Assembly (NCBI GenBank): GCA_902590695.1
Contig: CACIXR010000002.1
Span: 1-64,000 of the forward strand
Length of the DNA: 64,000 bases
Direction of reading: 5' to 3'
Origin: an uncultured Alphaproteobacteria bacterium
GTDB taxonomy: Bacteria > Pseudomonadota > Alphaproteobacteria > HIMB59 > GCA-002718135
The translations under genes were made by a program, and so were the position numbers. Position 1 is the first letter of the stretch. Each line of letters opens with the position of its first letter. Shown here piece by piece: positions 1 through 8,519 of this stretch. The notes beneath the pieces are model-generated. The model had not been told where the DNA came from. It saw only the letters and a list, made by a program, of their open reading frames with translations, and searched no databases.

Positions 1-578
1 CTATAAAGCAACTTCAGCAAATGTTTACTTATGATGATTACTTTAAGGAATTAATTGAAAACTCTTCTATTAGAGAAGTTGCAGAAATAGTTTTACGAGA
101 AAAAGCTGAGCCCAAAAATTTACAATTTTTTAATAAACCACCAGGAATTGGAAAGCCAACACCACCACATCAGGATGGTTATTACTTTATGTTAAAAAAA
201 CACAATGCCGTTACTTGTTGGTTAGCTCTAGAAAAAGTAGATGAAGAGAATGGATGTATTCATTATGTAAAAGGTTCTCATAAATCTGAATACAGACCAC
301 ATGGTAGATCCAATGTATTAGGTTTTTCTCAAGGTATTACTGATTTTGGAAATGAGGAAGATAAAATGAACACAGTCTCTTTTCCTGGAGAGCCAGGAAC
401 TTTTTTAATTCACAATGCTAAAACAATACACTGGGCTGAAGGAAATAAATCTCAAACAAGAACTAGAAAAGCACTGGGATTTATTTATTATGGAGAAAGC
501 GCAGAAATAAATCAAGAAGCACATGATGCTTATCAAGAAAAACTTCGAAAAGAAATGAAGGAGAAAAATCTTATATGA
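1..578 (+). CDS. PhyH-family Fe(II)/2-oxoglutarate dioxygenase, 5'-partial (copy 1)
   Basis: Phytanoyl-CoA dioxygenase-like oxygenase. The frame is open to the window edge, reading IKQLQQ before the ATG at 21, which matches the region before the same domain in the next gene, so the gene starts outside the window. In the 185-residue track translation the iron ligands are visible as HQD (H50, D52) in PTPPHQDGYYF and the distal His in TIHWA (H138), followed by Arg residues (RTRKALGF) that would bind 2-oxoglutarate. Its stop overlaps the start of copy 2 by 4 bp (ATGA), so the two are translationally coupled. The substrate is not evident; PhyH members hydroxylate small amino acids, acyl chains or natural products. 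Confidence 0.85.
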   Translation, partial: IKQLQQMFTYDDYFKELIENSSIREVAEIVLREKAEPKNLQFFNKPPGIGKPTPPHQDGYYFMLKKHNAVTCWLALEKVDEENGCIHYVKGSHKSEYRPHGRSNVLGFSQGITDFGNEEDKMNTVSFPGEPGTFLIHNAKTIHWAEGNKSQTRTRKALGFIYYGESAEINQEAHDAYQEKLRKEMKEKNLI

Positions 579-1354
579 ATTTTAATACCAACACCCCTGA
601 ATTAAGTGATCTAAAAAAAATTTATGATGAAAATGGTTATAATCATATTCCTGAACTTTTCTCGAAGTCTGATATGGAGCTTATAAATAATGAGTTTGAT
701 AGATATATTAAAGACTGTGTTCCTAAAATGAAAGAAGGGGAAGTGTATTACGTTGATAAAGAAAACAAAGATACTTTAATGCAAATGCAAAAGTTAGAAG
801 AATACGATGCTTTCTTTCATGATCTATTTCACAATAGTAAAATAAAAGAATTAGCTGCGAACGCTTTAGGTGAGGATGTTATACCTAGAGCAATGGAATA
901 CTTTAATAAACCTCCTGGTAATAGCAATCCTACTCCACCTCATCAAGATGGTTATTATTTTAATTTAGATAATGATAAAGCTGTTACTGGTTGGCTTGCA
1001 CTTGAAGATGTTGATGATGAAAATGGATGTATCCATTATGTTAAAGGTTCACATAAATATGAAGGATACAGACCACATGGCAAATCAGAAATTTTAGGTT
1101 TTTCAAAAGGGGTAACTGATTTTGGAACTGAAGAGGATAAAAAAAATACTATAAAGTTTGAAGGTAAAGCTGGAATGTTTTTAATGCACCACGCTAAAAT
1201 TATTCATTTTGCTGATCCCAATAAATCTAAAACTCGATCACGAAGAGCTTTTGGTTTTGTTTATCATGGTGTTTCTGCAAAACACGACAAGCAGAAAGAG
1301 AAAATGGAACAAGAACAATTAAAAGCAGAATTAAAATCAAAAAACAAATTATAA
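575..1354 (+). CDS. PhyH-family Fe(II)/2-oxoglutarate dioxygenase (copy 2)
   Basis: A full-length 259-residue PhyH-type oxygenase. Facial-triad residues are H123 and D125 (PPHQDGYYF) and the distal His in IIHFA (H211), with a following RSRR stretch for 2-oxoglutarate. Long identical segments are shared with the upstream gene (HQDGYYF, NGCIHYVKGSHK, TDFG.EEDK), so the pair arose by tandem duplication. The two subunits may form a heteromer or have diverged in substrate. It is followed after 1 bp by an aminotransferase, then an aldolase and an M81-type protein, which points to oxidative breakdown of a nitrogenous compound. The substrate is unknown. Confidence 0.88.
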   Translation: MNFNTNTPELSDLKKIYDENGYNHIPELFSKSDMELINNEFDRYIKDCVPKMKEGEVYYVDKENKDTLMQMQKLEEYDAFFHDLFHNSKIKELAANALGEDVIPRAMEYFNKPPGNSNPTPPHQDGYYFNLDNDKAVTGWLALEDVDDENGCIHYVKGSHKYEGYRPHGKSEILGFSKGVTDFGTEEDKKNTIKFEGKAGMFLMHHAKIIHFADPNKSKTRSRRAFGFVYHGVSAKHDKQKEKMEQEQLKAELKSKNKL

Positions 1355-1355
1355 A

Positions 1356-2276
1356 ATGAACAATAGAAAAGTTTATATTTCTGGTGATATTGTACCAGAA
1401 GTAGATGCTAAAATTTCAATATTTGATAGCGCTGTACTTTTAGGTGATACAGTTACTGAATCTACTAGAACATTTAATTTCAAACCATTCAAATTAGATG
1501 AACATTTAGAAAGATTATATAAATCATTTAAATTAACACGTATCGACCCTCAAATAACAATAGAGGAAATGAAAAAGGTTAGTCTTGAATTATTAGAAAT
1601 TAATAAAGATAATTACAAGGCTAATGAGGATTGTTGGCTTGTGCACAATATTTCTCGAGGACATTCAATCACTGGAGGTAATCCAGCTTTGCAAGTCTCT
1701 AAGCCAACTGTTATGATTTATACTCAACCTATGAATCTTGTTTTGTGGGCTCCTTTTTATACTAAAGGTTGTCATGCAGTAACTCCTCCTACTAGAATGG
1801 TACCCTCACAATCCTTAGATGCAAGAATTAAAAATAGAAGTCGTCTTTTTTACACGTTAGCTGAAATTGAAGCTAAATTAGTTGATCCTGATGCACAAAG
1901 TGTCATTCTTGATATTCATGGAAATGTTGCAGAAAATAAAGGTGGTAATATATTTATGATCAAAGATGGAAAGTTAATTACACCAACCACTACTAATTGT
2001 TTGGAGGGGCTTACAAGAAATTCAACAATGGAAATAGCCCGATCTTTAGACATTGAAGTGATTGAAGCTGTTATTCAATCTTATGACTTAGCAACTTCTG
2101 ACGAAATGTTTATTACTAGTACGCCATACTCAATAATGCCTGCAACAAAGTTTAATGGAATGCCAATTGCCGATGGAAATGTTGGTCCAGTAACTAAGAA
2201 ATTGATTCAAGGATGGAGCGATAGAGTGGGTGTAGATATTATTAAGCAAGCAGAAGATCAATTACATAAACATTAA
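1356..2276 (+). CDS. Class IV (BCAT/D-amino-acid type) PLP aminotransferase
   Basis: 306 residues, the usual size for fold-type IV aminotransferases (IlvE, D-amino-acid transaminase, aminodeoxychorismate lyase). The PLP lysine is probably in SLDARIKNRSRL, and the phosphate-binding and structural motif is VAENKGGNIFMI, followed by TPTTTNCLEGLTR. It lies in a tight plus-strand run between the dioxygenases (1 bp gap) and a DapA-family aldolase (1 bp gap), so it probably transaminates an intermediate of that pathway rather than serving only branched-chain amino acid synthesis. The exact amino donor or acceptor cannot be read from sequence. Confidence 0.85.
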   Translation: MNNRKVYISGDIVPEVDAKISIFDSAVLLGDTVTESTRTFNFKPFKLDEHLERLYKSFKLTRIDPQITIEEMKKVSLELLEINKDNYKANEDCWLVHNISRGHSITGGNPALQVSKPTVMIYTQPMNLVLWAPFYTKGCHAVTPPTRMVPSQSLDARIKNRSRLFYTLAEIEAKLVDPDAQSVILDIHGNVAENKGGNIFMIKDGKLITPTTTNCLEGLTRNSTMEIARSLDIEVIEAVIQSYDLATSDEMFITSTPYSIMPATKFNGMPIADGNVGPVTKKLIQGWSDRVGVDIIKQAEDQLHKH

Positions 2277-2277
2277 G

Positions 2278-3195
2278 ATGAAAACACTAGAGAAACCAAA
2301 TGGAATTTGGGGAACTATTCTTTTGCCAATTAATAATAATCAAATTGACTGGATTGCCTTTGAAGAACAGATTCATATTTTATGTGACTCCAAAGTTTCT
2401 GGTATCTATACTAACGGTACCGCTGCAGAATGTCATAATCAAACAGAACAAGAATTTGATAAATTATCGGAAATAGTTTCAACAATTGCATTAAAAAAGA
2501 ATAAAAAATTTCAACTTGGTTTAAGTCATACTAATCCAAGAATTTGCCAAGAAAGAGCAAAGCGGATGGTAAGTTTAAAACCAAATGGATTTCAAATTAC
2601 CTTACCAGATTGGTGGCCTCCAACTTTTAATGAGTCAAAGAATTTTATTTTAGGTATGCAAGAGGTGGTTGAGGATATTTATATGATTTTATACAATCCT
2701 CCTCATGCAAAAGTCCTGCTTTCTCTTGAAGAGATTAGATTATTAAAACAATCTGTTCAAAATCTTGTAGGAATTAAATGTGCAGGGGGTGATGAGCAAT
2801 GGTACTCACAAAGAAGAGAATTATTAGATGATTTTTCGGTATTTGTGCCTGGACATACGGTTGTATATGGAAAACCTTTAGGAGCAAATGGATCTTATTC
2901 CAATGTTGCATGTTTAAGTCCAAATGGCGCTGTTAAAATTTGGGATTTAATCGAGAAAGATTATGAAAAAGCACAAGAACTAGAAGCAAAAGTCCTAAAC
3001 TTTATGAAACAATATATTTTACCTTTTGCTAATAAATTATCAAACACTGGTTTAGATAAATTACTTGCTTCTGTTGGCGGATGGGGACCAGTTTCCGAAA
3101 AAGTTCTCTGGCCTTATGATGGAGCAACTACAGAAGATGTAAAAAAAATAAAAATACATGCAAATAATGAATTAGAAGAAATACTAAATGTCTAA
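2278..3195 (+). CDS. DapA/NAL-superfamily Schiff-base aldolase
   Basis: A 305-residue TIM-barrel lyase of the dihydrodipicolinate synthase / N-acetylneuraminate lyase family. The catalytic Tyr is in YMILYNPPHA and the Schiff-base Lys in VGIKCAGGDEQW. The usual GTTGE/GSTGE carboxylate-binding signature is altered to TNGTAAE, so this is unlikely to be biosynthetic DapA. A second, more canonical member (NanA) lies about 4.4 kb away on the other strand. Its 3' end overlaps the M81 gene by 8 bp. It probably cleaves or deaminates a 2-keto acid made by the preceding oxygenase and aminotransferase; that role is inferred from context. Confidence 0.82.
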   Translation: MKTLEKPNGIWGTILLPINNNQIDWIAFEEQIHILCDSKVSGIYTNGTAAECHNQTEQEFDKLSEIVSTIALKKNKKFQLGLSHTNPRICQERAKRMVSLKPNGFQITLPDWWPPTFNESKNFILGMQEVVEDIYMILYNPPHAKVLLSLEEIRLLKQSVQNLVGIKCAGGDEQWYSQRRELLDDFSVFVPGHTVVYGKPLGANGSYSNVACLSPNGAVKIWDLIEKDYEKAQELEAKVLNFMKQYILPFANKLSNTGLDKLLASVGGWGPVSEKVLWPYDGATTEDVKKIKIHANNELEEILNV

Positions 3196-4675
3196 AAATA
3201 TTTTTCTCTCAGGTATATATCATGAAACCCATACATTTTTAGGTGAACCAACTACTTTAAAAGATTTTATTATTTTTCATGATGAAGAAATAATTAATGA
3301 AAACACTGGGAATGGATCTCCAACAGATGGTTTTATAGAATATGCTTCTGGTCAAAATTGGAATATAATTCCAGGAATTCAAATGTCAGCCAGACCTTCA
3401 GGTACTGTTGATGAAGAATCAGAAAACTATTTTAAAAAAAATTTCTTTGAAAAATTAAAAGTTTCTTATCACAACATAGATGCTATTTTCTTAGTTTTAC
3501 ACGGAGCTATGGTAAGCACTAACCATGATGATTTTGAGGGAGATTTTCTCAGAGATATTCAAAGTTTTTTATCAAAAGAAAATATATCTATTCCTATTGT
3601 TGCTGTTTTAGATTTACACGCCAATGTTTCAGAAAATATGATTAAGTATAGTACATGTGTTTATGCATATAGAAAAAACCCTCACAGTGATTCTAGAGAA
3701 ACAGCAGTTAAAGCTGCATCAATTTTAAATGACCTTTTTCTAGATCCTAATGTAAAACAAGTACATCTGGATACAAAATATATTTTACCTCCAACAGGTG
3801 TCGGTACAGCAAATGATCCAATGAAAACAATTTTAGAAGAAGCATTAAAAATTGAGAAGAAAGATCCAGAGATCATATGCATTAATGTTATGGCAGGATA
3901 TTCATACGCCGATATTCCAGATTGTGGTTTTAGTATAAATTGTTGTACCAGAGGAAAAATTAGTGATGCAAAAAATTACCTAGATAAATTGGTCAATATA
4001 CTAGAAGCAAAAATTAAAGATGGTTATCCAAAAGAAAATTCTCTGGATGAAGCTCTAAATGTGATTGATAATATTACAGAAATTAAAAAACCTATTTTAC
4101 TAATTGAACCAGCTGATAATATTGGTGGAGGAACACCAGGAGATGCTACTGATTTATTAGATCGATTATTACAAACTAATCATAACGGGATCGTTGCTAT
4201 AATTAATGATCCTGAAGCTGCAGATGCTTGTCATAAAGCTCATATTAATAATGAAGTTCAGCTACATATAGGTGCAAAATTTGATGCATTTCATGGTAAA
4301 CCTATTTTTATTAAAGCAAATTTAGAAAGAATTTCTGATGGAAGATTTGAACTTGAAAATAAACAATCTCACTTAGCTTCAATGATGGGAACAAAAATTA
4401 ATATGGGCCCTTCAGCTGTATTAAAAAATGATCAATTAACCTTATTGTTAACATCAATTAAAACACCACCAATGGATTTAGGTCAACTAACTTCACAAGG
4501 TATTAATCCTAGAGATGCAAAATTAATAATAATTAAAGCAGCTGTATCTCATAAAGATGCTTATGATCCAATTGCATCTCAGAGTTTTTATATTGATAGC
4601 CAAGGTCTTTGTACAAGTAATTTAAAAAGATTGCCTTTTAAAAAAATTGGAAATAAAATTATATCTTTAGATTAG
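3188..4675 (+). CDS. M81 family / microcystinase C (MlrC)-like protein
   Basis: A 495-residue protein with the MlrC/DUF1485 layout. It opens with IFLSGIYHETHTF, followed by LVLHGAMVS, VLDLHANVS and YRKNPHSDSRETA, which hold the Asp and His ligands expected for the zinc site, and a C-terminal domain begins near PILLIEPADNIGGG. Characterised relatives hydrolyse amide bonds in linear peptides such as degraded microcystin, but most members sit in small-molecule catabolic operons and are uncharacterised. It is the last gene of the plus-strand cluster and overlaps the convergent aminotransferase gene by 4 bp at the stop codons. Confidence 0.85.
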   Translation: MSKNIFLSGIYHETHTFLGEPTTLKDFIIFHDEEIINENTGNGSPTDGFIEYASGQNWNIIPGIQMSARPSGTVDEESENYFKKNFFEKLKVSYHNIDAIFLVLHGAMVSTNHDDFEGDFLRDIQSFLSKENISIPIVAVLDLHANVSENMIKYSTCVYAYRKNPHSDSRETAVKAASILNDLFLDPNVKQVHLDTKYILPPTGVGTANDPMKTILEEALKIEKKDPEIICINVMAGYSYADIPDCGFSINCCTRGKISDAKNYLDKLVNILEAKIKDGYPKENSLDEALNVIDNITEIKKPILLIEPADNIGGGTPGDATDLLDRLLQTNHNGIVAIINDPEAADACHKAHINNEVQLHIGAKFDAFHGKPIFIKANLERISDGRFELENKQSHLASMMGTKINMGPSAVLKNDQLTLLLTSIKTPPMDLGQLTSQGINPRDAKLIIIKAAVSHKDAYDPIASQSFYIDSQGLCTSNLKRLPFKKIGNKIISLD

Positions 4676-5973
4676 TTTAATCGTTTAAAACCGTTATGTG
4701 CAATAGGGCCCTCTAATAAATCCATAATATTTTTTCCATCCTCACACTCTTTTATCATTTGAAAAATAGGGCGTATATTTTCAATGTAACCATCAATGAT
4801 ATCTTTTGTGTGTGCAGTACAAACATAGACTGCAGTTGCAGCAAGATAACCTTTTTTAAGCATTTCTTGAGTAATAAATGTTTTATAGGCCAATGCATTT
4901 TCACTTTTAAATGAAAATGTTGTCAGTGCCGCTAATCCACTAATAGTAATTGGAAGATCAAATTCTTTAGACAACTTCATCCACTCACTATTTACGTATT
5001 CACCAATTTTTGTAATTTTTTCCCATGATTTTTCTTTATCCATAACTTTTAGTGTCGCAAGACCAGCACTAGATCCAATTCGTTCAGTCCAAAAGGTGCT
5101 ACTTATAAAAGATTTTTCTGCTGCTTGCATTACCTCTCTTTTACCAAGGACTGCAGTTACAGCATATCCATTTCCAAGAGCTTTTCCAAACATTGCAACG
5201 TCAGGCTCAACATCATAAAGCATATGCAAGCCACCATAATTTTTTCTAAATCCTGATGTACATTCATCAAATACTAAAACAATATTATTATCATTTGCTA
5301 ATTTTCTAACTCTTAGTAAAAAATTATTTTCTGGTTCTTTGTTTCGGTAAACTTCCATTTTGATAACGCCTATGTTTTTAGTTTTGACTAAGTTTTCTAG
5401 TTTATCAAAATTATTATATTCGAATGGATATACACTTCCTTTGAGATTTTGTGGTACACCATGAGGATCTAAACCTGGTAGAAGGTGACCATCTAACCCT
5501 TTTGAGTCAGATAAATTTGAAGCTAAGTACCAGTCGTGCCAGCCATGATATCCACAAAATGCTACATTATCTCTTCCAGATGCAGCTCTTGAAAGACGAA
5601 TAGCGACTGAATTAGCTTCACCTCCTGATCTTGCAAATCTTGCCATATCAGCCCATGGATGTAGTTCAACTAATCTTTCCGTGAGCTCAACTTCTTCCGG
5701 GGCATTTAGGGAAGACATATTTCCATTTCCGACTGTTTCTTTGACAGCTTCATCGACTTCTGGATGACTATAGCCAAGTGAATTAGTTCCTGGCATCATT
5801 AAGGTATCTATATATTTATTTCCATCGAGATCCCATACTTCACAACCTCTTGTTTTAGTAAAATAAGCAGGCCAATGTTCAGGTAAAAACATTTCAGGTC
5901 TTTTTGATAAAAGCATATTTCCACCAGCAACAATTTGCTTTGCTTTAGAATATAATTTTTGTCCTTTTCCCAT
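4672..5973 (-). CDS. Class III PLP aminotransferase (glutamate-1-semialdehyde aminomutase-like)
   Basis: A fold-type I aminotransferase of class III, about 433 residues. The PLP lysine is in MFGKALGNGYAV, the Asp that contacts the pyridine nitrogen in LVFDECTSGFR, and the substrate/phosphate region is RFARSGGEANSVAIR. The Lys context differs from true HemL (GKIIGGGLP-like), so a role in haem synthesis is unlikely. The ORF track starts at a TTG at 5991; I prefer the ATG at 5973 (MGKGQKLYSK), which has an AGG about 10 bases upstream. It is the last gene of the nan/Dpp operon and may act on an amino sugar or its breakdown product. That role is inference. Confidence 0.85.
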   Translation of the reverse strand: MGKGQKLYSKAKQIVAGGNMLLSKRPEMFLPEHWPAYFTKTRGCEVWDLDGNKYIDTLMMPGTNSLGYSHPEVDEAVKETVGNGNMSSLNAPEEVELTERLVELHPWADMARFARSGGEANSVAIRLSRAASGRDNVAFCGYHGWHDWYLASNLSDSKGLDGHLLPGLDPHGVPQNLKGSVYPFEYNNFDKLENLVKTKNIGVIKMEVYRNKEPENNFLLRVRKLANDNNIVLVFDECTSGFRKNYGGLHMLYDVEPDVAMFGKALGNGYAVTAVLGKREVMQAAEKSFISSTFWTERIGSSAGLATLKVMDKEKSWEKITKIGEYVNSEWMKLSKEFDLPITISGLAALTTFSFKSENALAYKTFITQEMLKKGYLAATAVYVCTAHTKDIIDGYIENIRPIFQMIKECEDGKNIMDLLEGPIAHNGFKRLN

Positions 5974-6023
5974 TTTAATTAACCTATGCAATTTTCATTA
6001 AAAGCACAATCAGTTTCTTGTGT

Positions 6024-6905
6024 TTATAGCAAAACACCCATTTTTGATGCTTTTACTCCAAGAGATGACTTTACTACTTTTACGTGAAACAATTTAGGTT
6101 CTTTTTTCAAATTTTTTTTTACGAGCTCTAAATAACCTTGTGCCATTCCAATACTTCCACCAAGAATAATTATGTCTATATCAAATATAGCTTTCAAATT
6201 TGCACACAGTTCTGAGACAGATTTGGCAGATAGATCGATTATTTCTTTCGCCCATTTTTTATTTTGAAAACTAAGCTTAAAAATTTCTTTAGCACTAATA
6301 TTTTTATGACCTTTTTGTTTAGCAATTTTACTCATTGCTTTACCAGAAGCGATACTTTCAAAAGTTCCAATTCTACCACTCCCACATTTTGTTTTTGTTA
6401 ACGTTGAAGTTGTAAATCCCAAATGTCCTGCTAATCCATTTTCTGAGAGAAGAGGTTTATTGTTTAAAATTACACCAACTCCTATACCACTTGAAATTGT
6501 AATATATCCCACACGTTTGTATTTAAAACCTTTTCCATAATTTGCTTCTCCCAAAGCTGCAGCTGTTGCATCATTTATTATTGTAGAAGCTGTATTAAAT
6601 TTTTTTTCTATAAGTTTTTTAAGGGGTATTTTGAAATTTCCTAAATTTTCTTTATTTATTGGGTACCAATTTCCGTATTGGTCAACCCTTCCTGTAATAG
6701 CAATGCCTATTTTTTTAGATTTAGATATATTTAAGTTTTTAATATTTTTTTCAATTTGTTGAATGTAATTATTTGCTATTTTATGTATTGAAGTTGGCTC
6801 AGTAATAGTTTTTTTAAACTTTCCTTTAATTATTTGAGATACTGATATCTTCGTTGCTCCAAAATCAATTGCGATACCTGATTTGTTAAATATTTTTTTA
6901 TTCAT
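6024..6905 (-). CDS. nanK: ROK-family sugar kinase, probable N-acetylmannosamine kinase
   Basis: 293 residues. The N-terminal phosphate loop is GIAIDFGATKIS, the second ATPase segment TIINDATAAALGEANYG, and the late loop DIIILGGSIG. The location directly after nanE (1 bp gap) and nanA points to ManNAc kinase, the step that makes ManNAc-6-phosphate. The ROK zinc motif, normally C-x-C-G-x2-G-C-x-E, reads CGSGRIGTFE, so two of the three cysteines are replaced (Ser and Thr), although the His of GLAGHLGF remains. The fold may therefore be zinc-independent. Sugar specificity is inferred from the neighbours. Confidence 0.8.
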   Translation of the reverse strand: MNKKIFNKSGIAIDFGATKISVSQIIKGKFKKTITEPTSIHKIANNYIQQIEKNIKNLNISKSKKIGIAITGRVDQYGNWYPINKENLGNFKIPLKKLIEKKFNTASTIINDATAAALGEANYGKGFKYKRVGYITISSGIGVGVILNNKPLLSENGLAGHLGFTTSTLTKTKCGSGRIGTFESIASGKAMSKIAKQKGHKNISAKEIFKLSFQNKKWAKEIIDLSAKSVSELCANLKAIFDIDIIILGGSIGMAQGYLELVKKNLKKEPKLFHVKVVKSSLGVKASKMGVLL

Positions 6906-6906
6906 T

Positions 6907-7581
6907 TTAATTTTTAATTTTTTTTACAAACCAACTCGTAATATTATCAATACGCGTAATAGCACTTCCAATTGTAACTGCATCTGCTCCTGCTTGTATA
7001 GCTTGCTTTGCAAGCTCCGGAGTGTTGTAACGACCTTCAGCCATTACAAAGCAATTAAGTTTTTTAAATTCTTTAATTAATTTTATATTTGGTTTATCCG
7101 TATCTTTTACTTGTTTACCAACATAGCCAGCAAGTGTTGTTCCAATAATATCTGCACCCTCTAAAATAGCTTTTTTAGCATCATCTAGATTTGAGCAATC
7201 TGCCATAGCTAAACGATTTGCTTTTTTAATTTTTAAAATAATTTCTTTTGTTGGAAAAGGCCTTTTCCTATTTGTGGCATCATACGCTATAATATCTGCA
7301 CCACTATTAATAATTTGATCGACATCCTTTAAGAGAGGCGTAATTCTAACTTTATAGTTATCTAAGTCATTTTTTATTATGCCAATGATTGGTAAAGAAA
7401 TATTTTTTTTGACTGCTCGTATATTTTTTTCTCCTTCAATTCGCACGCCACCACAACCTCCTATAATTGCAGCTTCTGCCATTGAAACAACAATAGACGT
7501 CTTGTCTTGAGGCCCACCCTCATTAGGCTGACATGATACAATGATTTTATTTTTTAATTTTTTTAAAATATTTTTTTTCAC
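6907..7581 (-). CDS. nanE: N-acetylmannosamine-6-phosphate 2-epimerase
   Basis: A 224-residue TIM-barrel epimerase that converts ManNAc-6-P to GlcNAc-6-P. Family landmarks are clear: IIVSCQPNEGG near the N-terminus, GGVRIEGEKNI, PIIGIIKNDL, VRITPLLKDVDQI, IIAYDATNRKRP and the phosphate-binding C-terminal GADAVTIGSAITR. It lies between nanA (8 bp) and the ROK kinase (1 bp) in the expected pathway order. No nagA or nagB is seen in the window, so later steps must be encoded elsewhere. Confidence 0.92.
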   Translation of the reverse strand: MKKNILKKLKNKIIVSCQPNEGGPQDKTSIVVSMAEAAIIGGCGGVRIEGEKNIRAVKKNISLPIIGIIKNDLDNYKVRITPLLKDVDQIINSGADIIAYDATNRKRPFPTKEIILKIKKANRLAMADCSNLDDAKKAILEGADIIGTTLAGYVGKQVKDTDKPNIKLIKEFKKLNCFVMAEGRYNTPELAKQAIQAGADAVTIGSAITRIDNITSWFVKKIKN

Positions 7582-7589
7582 AAAGTTAA

Positions 7590-8519
7590 TTATAATGCTT
7601 TTAAAAATTTTATTTCTGAAAGATCATTTTCCGACATTAATTTTTTTAAATCATCTTTTATTCCCTTTTCTATCTCTGTATTGACAATACTTGAAAAAGG
7701 CTTCCTTACATACCCTGAATCAATTCCCATCCAACTTAATCCCATTTTAATAAATGGATAACCTGATTTTTTTAAAGCATACAAAATGATCATATTTACT
7801 TTGTCTTGTAATTTTTTTGCCTCAACAACATTACCATTTTTCATATTTTGAAAAATTCCTACAAACATTTCTGGCATTAAATTATAAAACGATCCAATCA
7901 TACCATCAGCACCTGATATCAGACCAGAGATAGCCATTTCATCCATACCAGAATAAATTTTAAAATATGCTCCAATCTCCTTTTTTATTTTCTCAAAATT
8001 AAAATGAGTTGCTGCCGTATATTTAACTCCTTTAATATTATCTATAGCGGCCAATCTTTTTAACATATCAATGTCCAGCAAATTTGCGTGACTAATATTA
8101 TATATAATAATTGGCAAATGTGAGGATTGAGCTATGTCACTATAATAATTATAAATCTCTTCATTAGAAAAATTGTAATAAAAAGGTGGCAATGCTGATA
8201 ATGCGTCGACTCCAGCATGAGTGGCATATTTTGTTAGATCAGTTGTAATTTTAGTTCCAATAGATCCAACATGCGCAATAACAGGAACTCTGCCATTTAC
8301 TTCTTCAACAATAACATCAAGCACATCTTTTTTTTCTTCTGGTGACATTAAAAAAGTTTCACCTGTACTACCAGTTACGTACAAGCCATTAATATTTTCG
8401 GCTATTAAATGATTGATAATTTTTCTTAAACCTTCCTTGTTTATAGTTTCATCTTTATTAATCGATGTGATCATAGCAGGCATAACACCATTTAGATCTT
8501 TTGGATCATATTTAGACAT
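7590..8519 (-). CDS. nanA: N-acetylneuraminate lyase
   Basis: A 309-residue aldolase that would split N-acetylneuraminate into ManNAc and pyruvate. It has the carboxylate-binding GSTGE (residues 50-54), the catalytic Tyr140 in IIIYNISHA and the Schiff-base Lys166 in IKGVKYTAA, spacing almost identical to the well-studied enterobacterial enzyme. IGSFYNLMPE also matches the neuraminate-lyase branch rather than DapA. The start codon abuts the dppF stop directly, and nanE follows after 8 bp, so import and catabolism are one transcription unit. Activity on a related nonulosonic acid remains possible. Confidence 0.9.
   Translation of the reverse strand: MSKYDPKDLNGVMPAMITSINKDETINKEGLRKIINHLIAENINGLYVTGSTGETFLMSPEEKKDVLDVIVEEVNGRVPVIAHVGSIGTKITTDLTKYATHAGVDALSALPPFYYNFSNEEIYNYYSDIAQSSHLPIIIYNISHANLLDIDMLKRLAAIDNIKGVKYTAATHFNFEKIKKEIGAYFKIYSGMDEMAISGLISGADGMIGSFYNLMPEMFVGIFQNMKNGNVVEAKKLQDKVNMIILYALKKSGYPFIKMGLSWMGIDSGYVRKPFSSIVNTEIEKGIKDDLKKLMSENDLSEIKFLKAL

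Noticed and set aside
4672-5973. hemL (glutamate-1-semialdehyde aminomutase)
   Set aside because: The lysine-region sequence GKALGNGYAV and the operon context do not fit haem synthesis.
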